Assembly (NCBI RefSeq): GCF_905212195.1
Contig: NZ_CAJMDQ010000056.1
Location: forward strand, 1-18,391
Source of the DNA: an uncultured Anaerotignum sp.
GTDB taxonomy: Bacteria > Bacillota > Clostridia > Lachnospirales > Anaerotignaceae
Length of the DNA stretch: 18,391 bases
Reading direction: 5' to 3'
Part shown: positions 1-7,007 of the stretch, piece by piece
Position numbering within the stretch: the stretch's first letter is position 1
Layout of the letters: the number at the start of each line of letters is the position of its first letter
The notes under the pieces: generated by a model
What the model was told of the DNA's origin: nothing
The model's database searches: none
The model's input: only the letters and a program-made list of their open reading frames with translations
Made by a program: the position numbers and the translations under genes

Positions 1-35
1 AAAAGGAATCCGTCAAGTACCAGAAAGTGGAAATA

Positions 36-64
36 TTGAACAAAATTTCTTTTTATGCTAAAAT
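36..64 (+). promoter_or_regulatory. sigma-A type promoter of trmL
   Basis: TTGAAC (36-41), a 17-nt spacer and TAAAAT (59-64). TGC just before the -10 gives an extended -10 element. Transcription would start near 71, leaving a leader of about 27 nt with the ribosome site AAGAGG at 85-90. Confidence 0.75.
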
Positions 65-97
65 AAGAGAAAATTTCCACGGAAAAGAGGGTAAAAC

Positions 98-607
98 GTG
101 CATATTGTGTTATTAGAACCGGAAATCCCCCAGAATGCGGGCAACATTGCCAGAACATGCGCTGTGACCAATACAGTGCTGCATCTGATTAAGCCCTTGG
201 GATTTTCTGTAGAGGATAAATATTTGAAACGGGCAGGGCTGGATTACTGGAAACTGCTGGACATTCGGTATTATGAGAATTTTCAGGATTTTCTGGACAA
301 AAACCCTAATGCGAAAATCTGGATGGCGACCACAAAGGCGAAACATGTTTATTCCGATGTGACTTTTGGGGAAAATGACTATCTGATGTTTGGGAAGGAA
401 AGCGCAGGCATCCCGGAGGAAATTCTGCTGCAATACCCGGATACAGCCATCCGCATTCCCATGCTGGAAGCGGCAAGAAGTCTGAATCTGTCCAATTCCG
501 TAGCCATCATCATTTATGAAGCACTGCGTCAGCAGGGATTTCCTGGCATGCTCCAGGAAGGGGAGCTGCACCGCCATACATGGGCAGAAGCAAAGCCAAA
601 AGAATAA
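98..607 (+). CDS. trmL: tRNA (cytidine/uridine-34 2'-O)-methyltransferase TrmL
   Basis: A SPOUT-fold methyltransferase (SpoU/TrmH class) of 169 residues, close to the usual ~155-165 for stand-alone TrmL. The family uses S-adenosylmethionine to methylate the wobble ribose of tRNA-Leu isoacceptors in the cytoplasm. The three SPOUT motifs are visible: PQNAGNIART at residues 11-20, FGKESAGIP at 98-106, and SLNLSNSVAI at 128-137, which forms part of the knotted SAM pocket. The start is GTG at 98, seven bases after AAGAGG; the product then begins directly with the MHIVLLEPEIPQNAGN pattern expected of the family. It has its own promoter and terminator, so it is probably monocistronic. Family assignment is secure; the exact tRNA substrate is inferred from homology. 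Confidence 0.95.
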   Translation: MHIVLLEPEIPQNAGNIARTCAVTNTVLHLIKPLGFSVEDKYLKRAGLDYWKLLDIRYYENFQDFLDKNPNAKIWMATTKAKHVYSDVTFGENDYLMFGKESAGIPEEILLQYPDTAIRIPMLEAARSLNLSNSVAIIIYEALRQQGFPGMLQEGELHRHTWAEAKPKE

Positions 608-622
608 ATTTCAGAAGAAACC

Positions 623-672
623 AAAGAAAGCTGAAATCCTTGTAGTATAAAGAATTTCAGCTTTCTTTTTTC
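623..672 (+). terminator. Rho-independent terminator of trmL
   Basis: A perfect 15-bp stem (623-637 with 654-668), a 16-nt loop and a T-run through 672. The arm AAAGAAAGCTGAAAT closely resembles the terminator-like hairpin at 16244-16289. Confidence 0.9.
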
Positions 673-680
673 GTATTTTG

Positions 681-722
681 AGCAAAAGAAAAACAGAGAG
701 AAACTTGCGTTTCTCTCTGTTT
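681..722 (-). terminator. terminator of the leftward aminotransferase gene
   Basis: A perfect 14-bp stem (691-704 with 709-722) with a 4-nt loop. On the minus strand it is followed by TTCTTTTGCT (690-681). A T-run also follows on the plus strand (721-729), so it can work in both directions between the convergent genes. Confidence 0.85.
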
Positions 723-772
723 GTTTTTTGTGTAGGCAATGCCATAATCAAATGGCTGATGTTGCAGTCGAA

Positions 773-1972
773 TTATTTGTGACCTGCAGCTTTGTAAGCT
801 TCGATACCTTTGCCCAGCAGTTCGATACCTCTAGCCATATCGTCTGCGTTCAGGATGTAAGCGATACGCAGTTCGTTTTTGCCCAGACCGGGTGTAGCGT
901 AGAAGCCTTCAGCAGGAGCATACATAACTGTTTCGTTGTTTTCTCTGAATTCTTTCAGCAGGAACAGCAGCAGATCTTCTGCGTTTTCAACGGGCAGTTT
1001 GCATGTGATGTAGAAAGCACCGCCGGGTTTTTCGCAAACAACGCCGGGGATTTTCTTCAGAGCGTCGAATGTAACGTCTCTTCTGTGTTCATATTCAGCT
1101 CTTACGCTGTTGAAGAAGTCAGCAGGCAGTTTGTACATTGCTGTAGCGCCAACCATGTCCAGTGTAGGTACGCACAGACGACCCATAGCAATCTTGAATA
1201 CCTGAGCCATGTATTCTTTGTTTTTACATACCATGCAGCCGATACGAGCGCCGCAAGCGGAGAATCTCTTGGAAACGGAGTCGATGATGATAACTCTGTC
1301 TTCGATGTCAGGGATCTGACCGAAGGATGTCATTTCTCTGCCGTCATAAGCGAATTCTCTGTAAACTTCGTCAGCCAGGATCCACAGATCATGTTCTTTT
1401 GCGAAGTCAGCGATAACTCTCATGTCTTCTCTGGACAGGATGCAGCCTGTAGGGTTACCAGGGTTAACGATGGAGATCATTTTTGTTTTGTCTGTTACAA
1501 CAGCTTCCAGTCTTTCTCTGATAGCGTATTTGTAACCTTCTTCAGCGTATGTTGTAACGGGTTTTACAACACCGTCAGCAGCCTGAATGAATGTCAGGTA
1601 GTTTGTGTAGTAAGGTTCAGCAACGATAACTTCATCGCCGGGGTTGATGATGGACAGGAAAGCCAGTGTCAGTGCTTCGGAACCGCCGCTTGTGATCAGA
1701 ACGTCGTTTCTTTCCAGATTCATGTTGAATCTCTTGAAGTAATCAACGATAGCGTCCTGCAGTTCAGGCAGACCCCAGGAACCAGCGTAAGCCAGTACTT
1801 TCTGGTCAAAGCCTTTTACTGCTTCCCAGAATACGGAAGGTGTTTCGATATCGGGCTGACCGATGTTCAGGTGGTAAATTTTTACGCCTTCTGCTTTTGC
1901 AGCGTCAGCCAGAGGGTTGAATTTTCTAATAGGGGAGTTCTGCATTGCCTGCACTCTGTCGGAAATTCTCAT
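773..1972 (-). CDS. class I/II pyridoxal-phosphate aminotransferase (AspC-like)
   Basis: A cytoplasmic fold-type I transaminase of about 399 residues, exchanging amino groups between an amino acid and a 2-oxo acid. Landmarks, numbered from the chosen start: NPGNPTG at 170-176, Asp201 and Tyr204 (pyridine-ring contacts), SVSKRFSACGARIG at 232-245 with Schiff-base Lys235 and phosphate-binding Arg243, and an ELRIAYIL segment near the C-terminus with the likely carboxylate-binding Arg. A GTG at 1981 adds three residues but lies only 2 nt from the AGGAG site. ATG at 1972 lies 11 nt from it and gives the MRISDRVQAMQNSPIRK opening typical of this group. Codon choice is strongly biased (AGA for Arg, CTG, GAA, AAC), suggesting high expression. 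The gene has its own promoter and terminator. Aspartate is the likeliest substrate, but aromatic or branched-chain acids are possible. Confidence 0.92.
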   Translation of the reverse strand: MRISDRVQAMQNSPIRKFNPLADAAKAEGVKIYHLNIGQPDIETPSVFWEAVKGFDQKVLAYAGSWGLPELQDAIVDYFKRFNMNLERNDVLITSGGSEALTLAFLSIINPGDEVIVAEPYYTNYLTFIQAADGVVKPVTTYAEEGYKYAIRERLEAVVTDKTKMISIVNPGNPTGCILSREDMRVIADFAKEHDLWILADEVYREFAYDGREMTSFGQIPDIEDRVIIIDSVSKRFSACGARIGCMVCKNKEYMAQVFKIAMGRLCVPTLDMVGATAMYKLPADFFNSVRAEYEHRRDVTFDALKKIPGVVCEKPGGAFYITCKLPVENAEDLLLFLLKEFRENNETVMYAPAEGFYATPGLGKNELRIAYILNADDMARGIELLGKGIEAYKAAGHK

Positions 1973-2040
1973 GTCTTTCACTTCTCCTTTTTATTGATAT
2001 TTTTTACAATAAATCATTTCTTTGCCTGTAAGAAAGCGAA

Positions 2041-2097
2041 TTCCTTTCAGTGAGTGAACAAAAGTTCATCATCTGTCCATTTTCACGATAGAAAGGA
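2041..2097 (-). promoter_or_regulatory. possible structured leader of the aminotransferase mRNA
   Basis: The transcript from the promoter at 2125-2152 would carry a leader of about 145 nt. Within it an outer pair TCCTTTC/GAAAGGA (2091-2097 with 2042-2048) encloses a perfect small hairpin TGAAC-TTTT-GTTCA (around 2056-2069). I do not recognise a known riboswitch class. The fold is inferred by eye only. Confidence 0.3.
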
Positions 2098-2124
2098 CTT
2101 GGTTTCGCTTCTGCTTGCAATAAT

Positions 2125-2152
2125 AGTATATCACTTTTGGCAGGAAAAGCAA
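2125..2152 (-). promoter_or_regulatory. sigma-A type promoter of the aminotransferase gene
   Basis: On the minus strand: TTGCTT (2152-2147), a 16-nt spacer and TATACT (2130-2125) preceded by TGA, an extended -10. Most of the spacer and the -35 lie inside a 16-bp motif (2133-2148) that is repeated at 2207-2222. Confidence 0.7.
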
Positions 2153-2222
2153 GTAGCACTGTGAAAATTTCTACAAAGTGGGGGAAGTTTGTGTATTATT
2201 TCGTATACTTTTGGCAAGAAAA
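2133..2222. repeat. pair of 16-bp direct repeats at the aminotransferase promoter
   Basis: ACTTTTGGCAGGAAAA at 2133-2148 recurs as ACTTTTGGCAAGAAAA at 2207-2222: one mismatch, 74 bp start to start. The first copy overlaps the -35/spacer region; the second lies upstream. This is compatible with a pair of regulator sites on one DNA face, but no binding protein can be named. Confidence 0.5.
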
Positions 2223-2616
2223 CGATATGGACGATATTTTTTATTAAGTTTACACCATAAGTGATGAAAAGCAGTTCATCAAATATGGAAATATTGTTGA
2301 GGAAAGAAAAGCTGTTTTACTGTTGATTTTTTCTGAATACGGCAATATGGCAGGAAGGACATTTTTGAATGCAAAACTATAAAAAGGGGCAGAAAAACCA
2401 GCGGGAACAGGGAGAAACAGGACTTTTCCTGCATTTTCTCCAAATGGAGAGCCTATAAAAAGCAAAAAAGATCGTATATTTTTTGTCAAATAAAAAGTAT
2501 GAAAAAACGAACAATCAATATTTTGCGTGCAAAAAAACGGGAAAACATCAAAGTGCAAAGGTGGTGTTCCAAGGAGAGAAAAAAAGGGGAATTTCTGAAA
2601 AGAACGGGAAGGAAGG
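2160..2616. other. AT-rich intergenic stretch without a convincing gene
   Basis: This stretch separates the aminotransferase promoter from the terminator of the two-component operon. Open frames here are short, rich in Lys/Arg or Phe/Ser, lack good ribosome sites or run through the terminator. One compact fold is visible at 2411-2441: GGAGAAA pairs with TTTCTCC and encloses CAGGA/TCCTG. The 3' arm could alternatively pair with GGAGA at 2446-2450. No clear promoter drives it, so an RNA gene is only a possibility. Confidence 0.5.
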
Positions 2617-2668
2617 CAAAGAAAAACAGAACAGACAAGAGAAGAAAAAGCCGCTCTTGTCTGTTCTG
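2617..2668 (-). terminator. terminator of the two-component operon
   Basis: A perfect 15-bp stem (2627-2641 with 2654-2668) with a 12-nt loop. On the minus strand it is followed by TTTTTCTTTGCC. It lies 36 nt beyond the histidine-kinase stop codon. Confidence 0.9.
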
Positions 2669-2704
2669 CTGTCAGTACATAAAATTGTTATCTTTTTTGC
2701 AATG

Positions 2705-4633
2705 TTAATTTTCTGCTGTTGTTTCTTCCGGATTGGGTTGTGCTTCCGGCAGTGATGCCCGAGCAAAACGTATCTGCGCTTTGAACAGATCGCCGTCAAT
2801 GGAAAGGAAGAACTTGCCTTTTTGCAGTTCTACCAGAGAACGGGCAATGTTCAGCCCCAGACCACTGCCTTCTGTAGAACGGGAGCTGTCCCCACGGACA
2901 AAACGTTCCATCAGTTCGTCAGGGTCGATGTTCAGCTGATCCCGGGAGATGTTCTTCACCGTGATAAATACCAGATCCGCATTTTGTTTGATCTGTATAT
3001 AAACGCGGGTATTGGGTTGGGAATATTTGCAGGCGTTACTCAGCAGATTGCTCAGCACACGCCACATGAGGTTGCCGTCCACCAGACCGTAAACGATTTC
3101 GTTTTCCGGTGCGTTGATAACAGCTTCCAGCTGGGATGCCGCCAGTTTTTCTTCGTATTCCCCCACAGCCTGCTGTACCAGTTCCACAATGTCTGTGCAT
3201 GCCAGAGAACAGTGGATGTTGCCAGTGGATGCTTTGGATGCTTCCACCAAGTCTTCCGTCAGTTTTTTCAGACGGCGGGACTGGCGATCCAGCACTTCGA
3301 TATAGACGGAAGCCTGTCCGGTCAGTTCTTCTTTTTTCAGCAGATCCACATAGTTGATGATGGATGTCAGTGGTGTTTTGATGTCGTGGGATACGTTGGT
3401 GATGAGCTCTGTCCGCAGACGTTCACTCTTCATTTTCTGATTCAGGGCAATGGCAATGCCTTCGGAGATATTGTTCAAATCTTCCCCGTGCTGGCGGAAG
3501 GAACGGAACATACGCTTAGTATCTACCTTATATTCCAGATTGCCGGCGGAAAGCTGTTTGCTGGCCCGGCTCAGTTTCTGCCACTGTGCTGCAATGGAAC
3601 AGAATACAATGAGCAGGACAAAATTCAGTATCATCACAACGCCTGCCGCATAGGTGCTGGTAAGATAGATGGAGGATACCACCAGCCAGCCGACTGCAAC
3701 CTTCCATGTGCTGGGCAAAGCGTGAATGGCATCACCGATGGTGCTGAGAATGGCTTTGCATACCTGCCAGAGGAATTTCACTACATAATATGAAAGGGCA
3801 TTTCGCCACCAGCCGCCTTTTTTCAGACGGGTGGACATGGTCATAATCAAAGCCAGCAACAGAGCTTCCAGTATGAAAAAACCGAAAAAGATGGACATCA
3901 TACGGGTAACATCCAGATTGCCGTAATAAGCGCCGCCGGAAAGGATGCCCATGGTCAGGGACATGATGCCAAACCACAGGAGCAGGTAAATATCCAGCGG
4001 AATGCGATCCTGTACGTTTAGGATGATTTCTTCACTTTCCCCTCGATGACCTGCGGCACAAAGCAGATAAATGAAGGATGCCGCCAGTATAAACAGACTC
4101 ACGAGAGCAATGAGGAACAGCCAGTAACCCAATGACATGGTCAGATTATAGAGCCGATAGCTGAGCCAGTAGTTATCCGGTGCAGAAAGAGGGTCTGCTA
4201 CATAGCCAACAACGGTATAAGCAACGGCATTATCGAAATAAGTATATTCGCCGTTGATATCCCGCGCATCATTGTAATAGAAAGAATAAGATGTGGTCAG
4301 ACCGATTTTTTCCGGCAATTCGCTCTTTATAACCAGATTGCCATTGTAGTCATATAACTCAAAGGCAAAGTTGGTTTTGCCGTTGGAAAAGATGCTGGCA
4401 ATTTCTTCTGGTTCCGCGCCATCTATATACCAGCGCACCACGTTATCGGAATAACTGTAGGTGGTGTTTTCGCACCAAGGCGTGTCGTAATAGGATTTTT
4501 TCTGGTCGCTGAAAATGCCGCTTTCTCCGGCGAACAATATCCCGACAATGCTGAAAAAGGCGGTTATGCCTGTGATCATCACCAGAAAGATGCATGTCAC
4601 CTTGATTCCCAGATTGTGGGTCACTTTTGTCAT
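2705..4633 (-). CDS. polytopic membrane sensor histidine kinase
   Basis: A 642-residue sensor kinase. Predicted order: helix at ~12-34; extracytoplasmic sensor region ~36-163 with acidic and aromatic residues; helices at ~165-192, 216-235, 247-267 and 312-349; a HAMP-like linker to ~400; then the kinase. The H-box reads NVSHDIKTPLTS, with phospho-acceptor His416. The N-box is SNLLSNACKYS (528-538) and the glycine-rich G2 box is GSGLGL (589-594). The usual DxGxG G1 box is replaced by a degenerate KNISRDQLNIDP stretch, as in a Firmicute subgroup related to VanS-type kinases. ATG at 4633 has GGAGG seven bases upstream and overlaps the regulator's stop by 4 bp (ATGA), so the two are translationally coupled. 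The signal is unknown; neighbouring murein genes suggest an envelope cue, which is inference. Confidence 0.93.
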   Translation of the reverse strand: MTKVTHNLGIKVTCIFLVMITGITAFFSIVGILFAGESGIFSDQKKSYYDTPWCENTTYSYSDNVVRWYIDGAEPEEIASIFSNGKTNFAFELYDYNGNLVIKSELPEKIGLTTSYSFYYNDARDINGEYTYFDNAVAYTVVGYVADPLSAPDNYWLSYRLYNLTMSLGYWLFLIALVSLFILAASFIYLLCAAGHRGESEEIILNVQDRIPLDIYLLLWFGIMSLTMGILSGGAYYGNLDVTRMMSIFFGFFILEALLLALIMTMSTRLKKGGWWRNALSYYVVKFLWQVCKAILSTIGDAIHALPSTWKVAVGWLVVSSIYLTSTYAAGVVMILNFVLLIVFCSIAAQWQKLSRASKQLSAGNLEYKVDTKRMFRSFRQHGEDLNNISEGIAIALNQKMKSERLRTELITNVSHDIKTPLTSIINYVDLLKKEELTGQASVYIEVLDRQSRRLKKLTEDLVEASKASTGNIHCSLACTDIVELVQQAVGEYEEKLAASQLEAVINAPENEIVYGLVDGNLMWRVLSNLLSNACKYSQPNTRVYIQIKQNADLVFITVKNISRDQLNIDPDELMERFVRGDSSRSTEGSGLGLNIARSLVELQKGKFFLSIDGDLFKAQIRFARASLPEAQPNPEETTAEN

Positions 4634-5328
4634 TCCTTCGCCTCCTTCTCCATTTTATAGCCCAAGCCCCAAACCACTTTCAGGTAACGGGGTTCGGAGG
4701 GGTTGATTTCGATTTTTTCACGAAGGTGACGAATATGAACGGCTACTACACTGCCGGAACCATAAGCGTCCTCATTCCAGATCTGTTCATAAATCTGATT
4801 GGAGGAAAATACTCGTCCGGGGTTTTCCATGAGCAGTTTCAGGATGTTGTATTCACTGGGTGTCAGGGAAACAGGTTCTCCATCCACGGTAACGGTTTTG
4901 GAATCATCGTCCAGATCGATACCGCCGATGACCAGATGAGAAGCTTTTTTTGCCATGCCGCCCAAAGAAGTGTAACGGCGCAGATGGGATTTGACCCTTG
5001 CCAAAACCTCAATGGGGTTGAAGGGCTTTGTGATGTAGTCGTCAGCGCCGATATTCAGCCCAAGGATTTTGTCGCTGTCCTCACTTTTCGCTGTCAGCAG
5101 AATGATGGGGATGTTGTACTGTTCCCGCAGTTTTGCTGTGGCGGAAATGCCGTCCATCTGTGGCATCATCACATCCATGAGCACCAGATGGATGTCATTG
5201 TGGGCAACCACGTCCAAAGCTTCTTTTCCCGTAAAAGCTGTGAAGATTTTATAATTTTCCGTAGAAAGGTAAATGGACAAAGCGGACACAATGTCCTTTT
5301 CGTCGTCACAAATCAAGATATTATACAT
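4630..5328 (-). CDS. OmpR/PhoB-family response regulator
   Basis: A 232-residue transcription factor. The receiver domain (~1-120) has the acidic pair Asp8-Asp9, phospho-acceptor Asp52 (in LMDVMMPQMDG), Thr79 and Lys101 (in TKPFNP). A winged-helix DNA-binding domain follows at ~130-229, with the ending typical of the family (RHLREKIE, then VWGLGYKME). The length is standard. It is the first gene of an operon with the kinase, which should phosphorylate Asp52. ATG at 5328 has GGAGG ten bases upstream; a closer ATG is out of frame. Three CTTTAAGA repeats in its own promoter suggest autoregulation. Target genes cannot be told from sequence. Confidence 0.95.
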   Translation of the reverse strand: MYNILICDDEKDIVSALSIYLSTENYKIFTAFTGKEALDVVAHNDIHLVLMDVMMPQMDGISATAKLREQYNIPIILLTAKSEDSDKILGLNIGADDYITKPFNPIEVLARVKSHLRRYTSLGGMAKKASHLVIGGIDLDDDSKTVTVDGEPVSLTPSEYNILKLLMENPGRVFSSNQIYEQIWNEDAYGSGSVVAVHIRHLREKIEINPSEPRYLKVVWGLGYKMEKEAKE

Positions 5329-5357
5329 GGTTCATACACCTCCAAAGTTCTGCTTTT

Positions 5358-5415
5358 ATTGTATCAATATTCCCTTTAAGAAAACAGGGAAAAAATCTTT
5401 AAGATTGCTTTAAGA
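5358..5415 (-). promoter_or_regulatory. promoter and phased direct-repeat operator of the two-component operon
   Basis: On the minus strand the -10 is TACAAT (5363-5358); no good -35 exists at 16-18 nt. Instead there are three copies of an octamer, CTTTAAGA on the plus strand, at 5374-5381, 5397-5404 and 5408-5415. Starts are 23 and 11 bp apart, about two and one helical turns. The copy nearest the -10 overlaps the -35 position. A weak -35 with tandem ~11-bp sites is typical of promoters activated by OmpR/PhoB-type regulators. Confidence 0.65.
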
Positions 5416-5417
5416 TT

Positions 5418-5433
5418 AGAGGAGGATTCCTCT
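5418..5433. repeat. short inverted repeat upstream of the two-component promoter
   Basis: AGAGGA and TCCTCT are separated by GGAT, immediately beyond the outermost CTTTAAGA copy. It could extend the operator or be chance. The remaining stretch up to the terminator at 5535 shows nothing else I can support. Confidence 0.3.
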
Positions 5434-5534
5434 TTGTATGCCTATTCTACCACATGACAAAGTGAAAAGGTAGGATTTTGCGCAGGGATTTTTTACAAAA
5501 AAAGGAAGCGGTCAGAAACGGAATAAAATATTGA

Positions 5535-5574
5535 ACAAATAAAAAAGCTGGAGTCCTTTTTCAAGGATTCCAGC
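5535..5574 (-). terminator. terminator of the M23 peptidase gene
   Basis: A 12-bp stem with one G-T pair (5547-5558 with 5563-5574), then TTTTTTATTTGT on the minus strand. It lies about 50 nt past the stop codon and resembles the GCTGAAATCCTT hairpins at 623 and 16244. Confidence 0.88.
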
Positions 5575-5627
5575 CATATTTCTTTTCTTAATGAAGCAGT
5601 GCCTAAGGTCTGCCTGTCATATTTGAA

Positions 5628-6791
5628 TTATTCGTAGTCTTTCGGGTTCTGGTAAATACCATTGAGCTGAATTTCGTAGTGGCAGTGAACACCGGTGGAC
5701 ATGCCTGTGGAACCAGTCATAGCGATGACATCGCCTTTTTTCACAGTGTCGCCAACTTCTACCAGATTTTCGGAGTTATGGGCATACAGTGTAGTGAAGC
5801 CGTTGCCGTGGTCGATTTTTACGTAATAACCGTAGTCATCATGGTAAGTAGCTTCTACAACAGTACCTGCCGCTGTTGCGCTGATGGGTACAATCTGGCT
5901 TCTGGTGGAAAGGTCAACACCTTTATGCACACGGCCGTCGCTGATGGTAGGATCACCGTCAGGATTGAATTCTGTGGACATCACATAATCTTCTACAGGA
6001 TAGCCCATAGGTACGTTGCTGTACTGTGCCAGTGTTTCTGTTACGTTTGTTGCCACATCCACGAAGGAAGCGCCTGTCATATCCAGCATCACATTCATTT
6101 TATCCAGCTGCGCGGAAAGAGATGTTGCCTTGTTGTAAGAAGTTGTAACGATGGTGGTGAATGTTTTTTCACCGGACTGAGATGTACTGCCGTTTTCCAG
6201 AATGGAAAGGCATGCAGTGGAAAGATCTGTTTCTGCGGAAGCAGTGTCGTTGCTTGCAGCAGCTTCTTCTGTACTTTCGGTAGTTGTGGTGGAAGTGGTG
6301 CTGCCGTTCATGTTGTTGATTTCTTCTGCAAGGCTCTGTTTTGTATTTTCCAGTTCAGTCATCTTGTTTTCCAGTTCTTCTGTTTTCATCTGGATTTCGT
6401 TGATGTGCTGGGTGTATTCTTCGTTTTCGTTTTCCAGCATTTCAGTGCGCTGGGTCAGTTTGCGGTTTTCTTTTTCCATTTCTGCCAGCTGCTGCTGAGA
6501 GTTTGTCAGACGGTTCTGGGTCTGCAGATAAGAAACACCCGCATAAGCGCCGCCGCCCAGTACGATCAATGCTGCCAGAGATGCGGCAATGATATGACCT
6601 TTTTTCAGGTGCAGGGTTTTGGAGCCGTTTTTGTGGGACAGGTGCAGTGTGAGAAGATGCTTGTCCGCCTTTGCTTCTGCCTGTGTGTTTTCTGCAGATG
6701 CAGTGTTTTCTGTATTTTCTGTAAGTTCTGTATTTTCTGTCAGAATGTTTTCTGTATTGTTATCTTTGGAGAAGTTTTCATTTTCTGCCAT
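5628..6791 (-). CDS. membrane-anchored M23 (LytM/NlpD-like) peptidase with coiled coil
   Basis: A 387-residue predicted murein endopeptidase. Order: a polar cytoplasmic N-terminus with repeated TEN/TENT units (~17-36), one transmembrane helix at ~66-88, a Glu/Gln/Asn-rich coiled coil at ~93-160, a Thr/Ser linker at ~164-176, and a C-terminal M23 domain at ~285-384. Zinc and catalytic residues are present: His289 and Asp293 in HKGVD, His338 in YAHN, and His369 and His371 in HCH. The domain therefore looks active, unlike the degenerate LytM factors that only activate amidases. Coiled coil plus M23 resembles EnvC/MepM-type proteins acting outside the membrane, perhaps in division or elongation. 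ATG at 6791 follows AAAGGTG by five bases. Single-gene unit with its own promoter and terminator. Confidence 0.93.
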   Translation of the reverse strand: MAENENFSKDNNTENILTENTELTENTENTASAENTQAEAKADKHLLTLHLSHKNGSKTLHLKKGHIIAASLAALIVLGGGAYAGVSYLQTQNRLTNSQQQLAEMEKENRKLTQRTEMLENENEEYTQHINEIQMKTEELENKMTELENTKQSLAEEINNMNGSTTSTTTTESTEEAAASNDTASAETDLSTACLSILENGSTSQSGEKTFTTIVTTSYNKATSLSAQLDKMNVMLDMTGASFVDVATNVTETLAQYSNVPMGYPVEDYVMSTEFNPDGDPTISDGRVHKGVDLSTRSQIVPISATAAGTVVEATYHDDYGYYVKIDHGNGFTTLYAHNSENLVEVGDTVKKGDVIAMTGSTGMSTGVHCHYEIQLNGIYQNPKDYE

Positions 6792-6824
6792 GAGATCACC
6801 TTTCTGTCTTTTTTATCCTGAATT

Positions 6825-6853
6825 AGTATACTAAATAATCCAAAATTTGTAAA
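6825..6853 (-). promoter_or_regulatory. sigma-A type promoter of the M23 peptidase gene
   Basis: On the minus strand: TTTACA (6853-6848), a 17-nt spacer and TATACT (6830-6825), each 5/6 to consensus. Transcription would start near 6818, about 27 nt before the ATG. Confidence 0.8.
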
Positions 6854-6951
6854 CTAAAAGTTACGCATTTTTTACGATTGTTAATAATTTTTTAATAATT
6901 TACTGTTTTTTCCATAGAAGATGAGAATTTCCTTTGAAAAATCCCCTTTTC

Positions 6952-6980
6952 TTGTAACGTTGGAATAACTGTGGTATAAT
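6952..6980 (+). promoter_or_regulatory. strong sigma-A promoter of the propeller-protein/tsaE/tsaB/rimI operon
   Basis: TTGTAA (6952-6957), a 17-nt spacer and a perfect TATAAT (6975-6980) with a preceding TGG (extended -10). Transcription would start near 6987, about 310 nt before the first recognisable large gene. It faces away from the M23 promoter across very AT-rich DNA (6840-6905). Confidence 0.85.
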
Positions 6981-7007
6981 AAAGTACCGGTTTCGGGAAG
7001 GGGAATC

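Noticed and set aside
1973..1981. GTG start three codons upstream for the aminotransferase
   Set aside because: Only 2 nt separate it from AGGAG, too close for normal initiation; ATG 1972 fits the family N-terminus.
728..2053. Long open frame on the plus strand across the aminotransferase gene
   Set aside because: It is antisense to a gene with a clear PLP motif, is very rich in Cys, Phe, Ser and Val, and has no sensible start site. It arises from the biased codon use of the real gene.
2250..2558. 102-codon minus-strand frame in the gene-free stretch
   Set aside because: Phe/Ser-rich composition typical of AT-rich noncoding DNA, with no ribosome site matched to a promoter.
2483..2755. Overlapping plus-strand frames of 69-90 codons, Lys/Arg-rich
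   Set aside because: They read through the terminator hairpin of the two-component operon and into the antisense of the kinase gene; composition reflects A-rich DNA.
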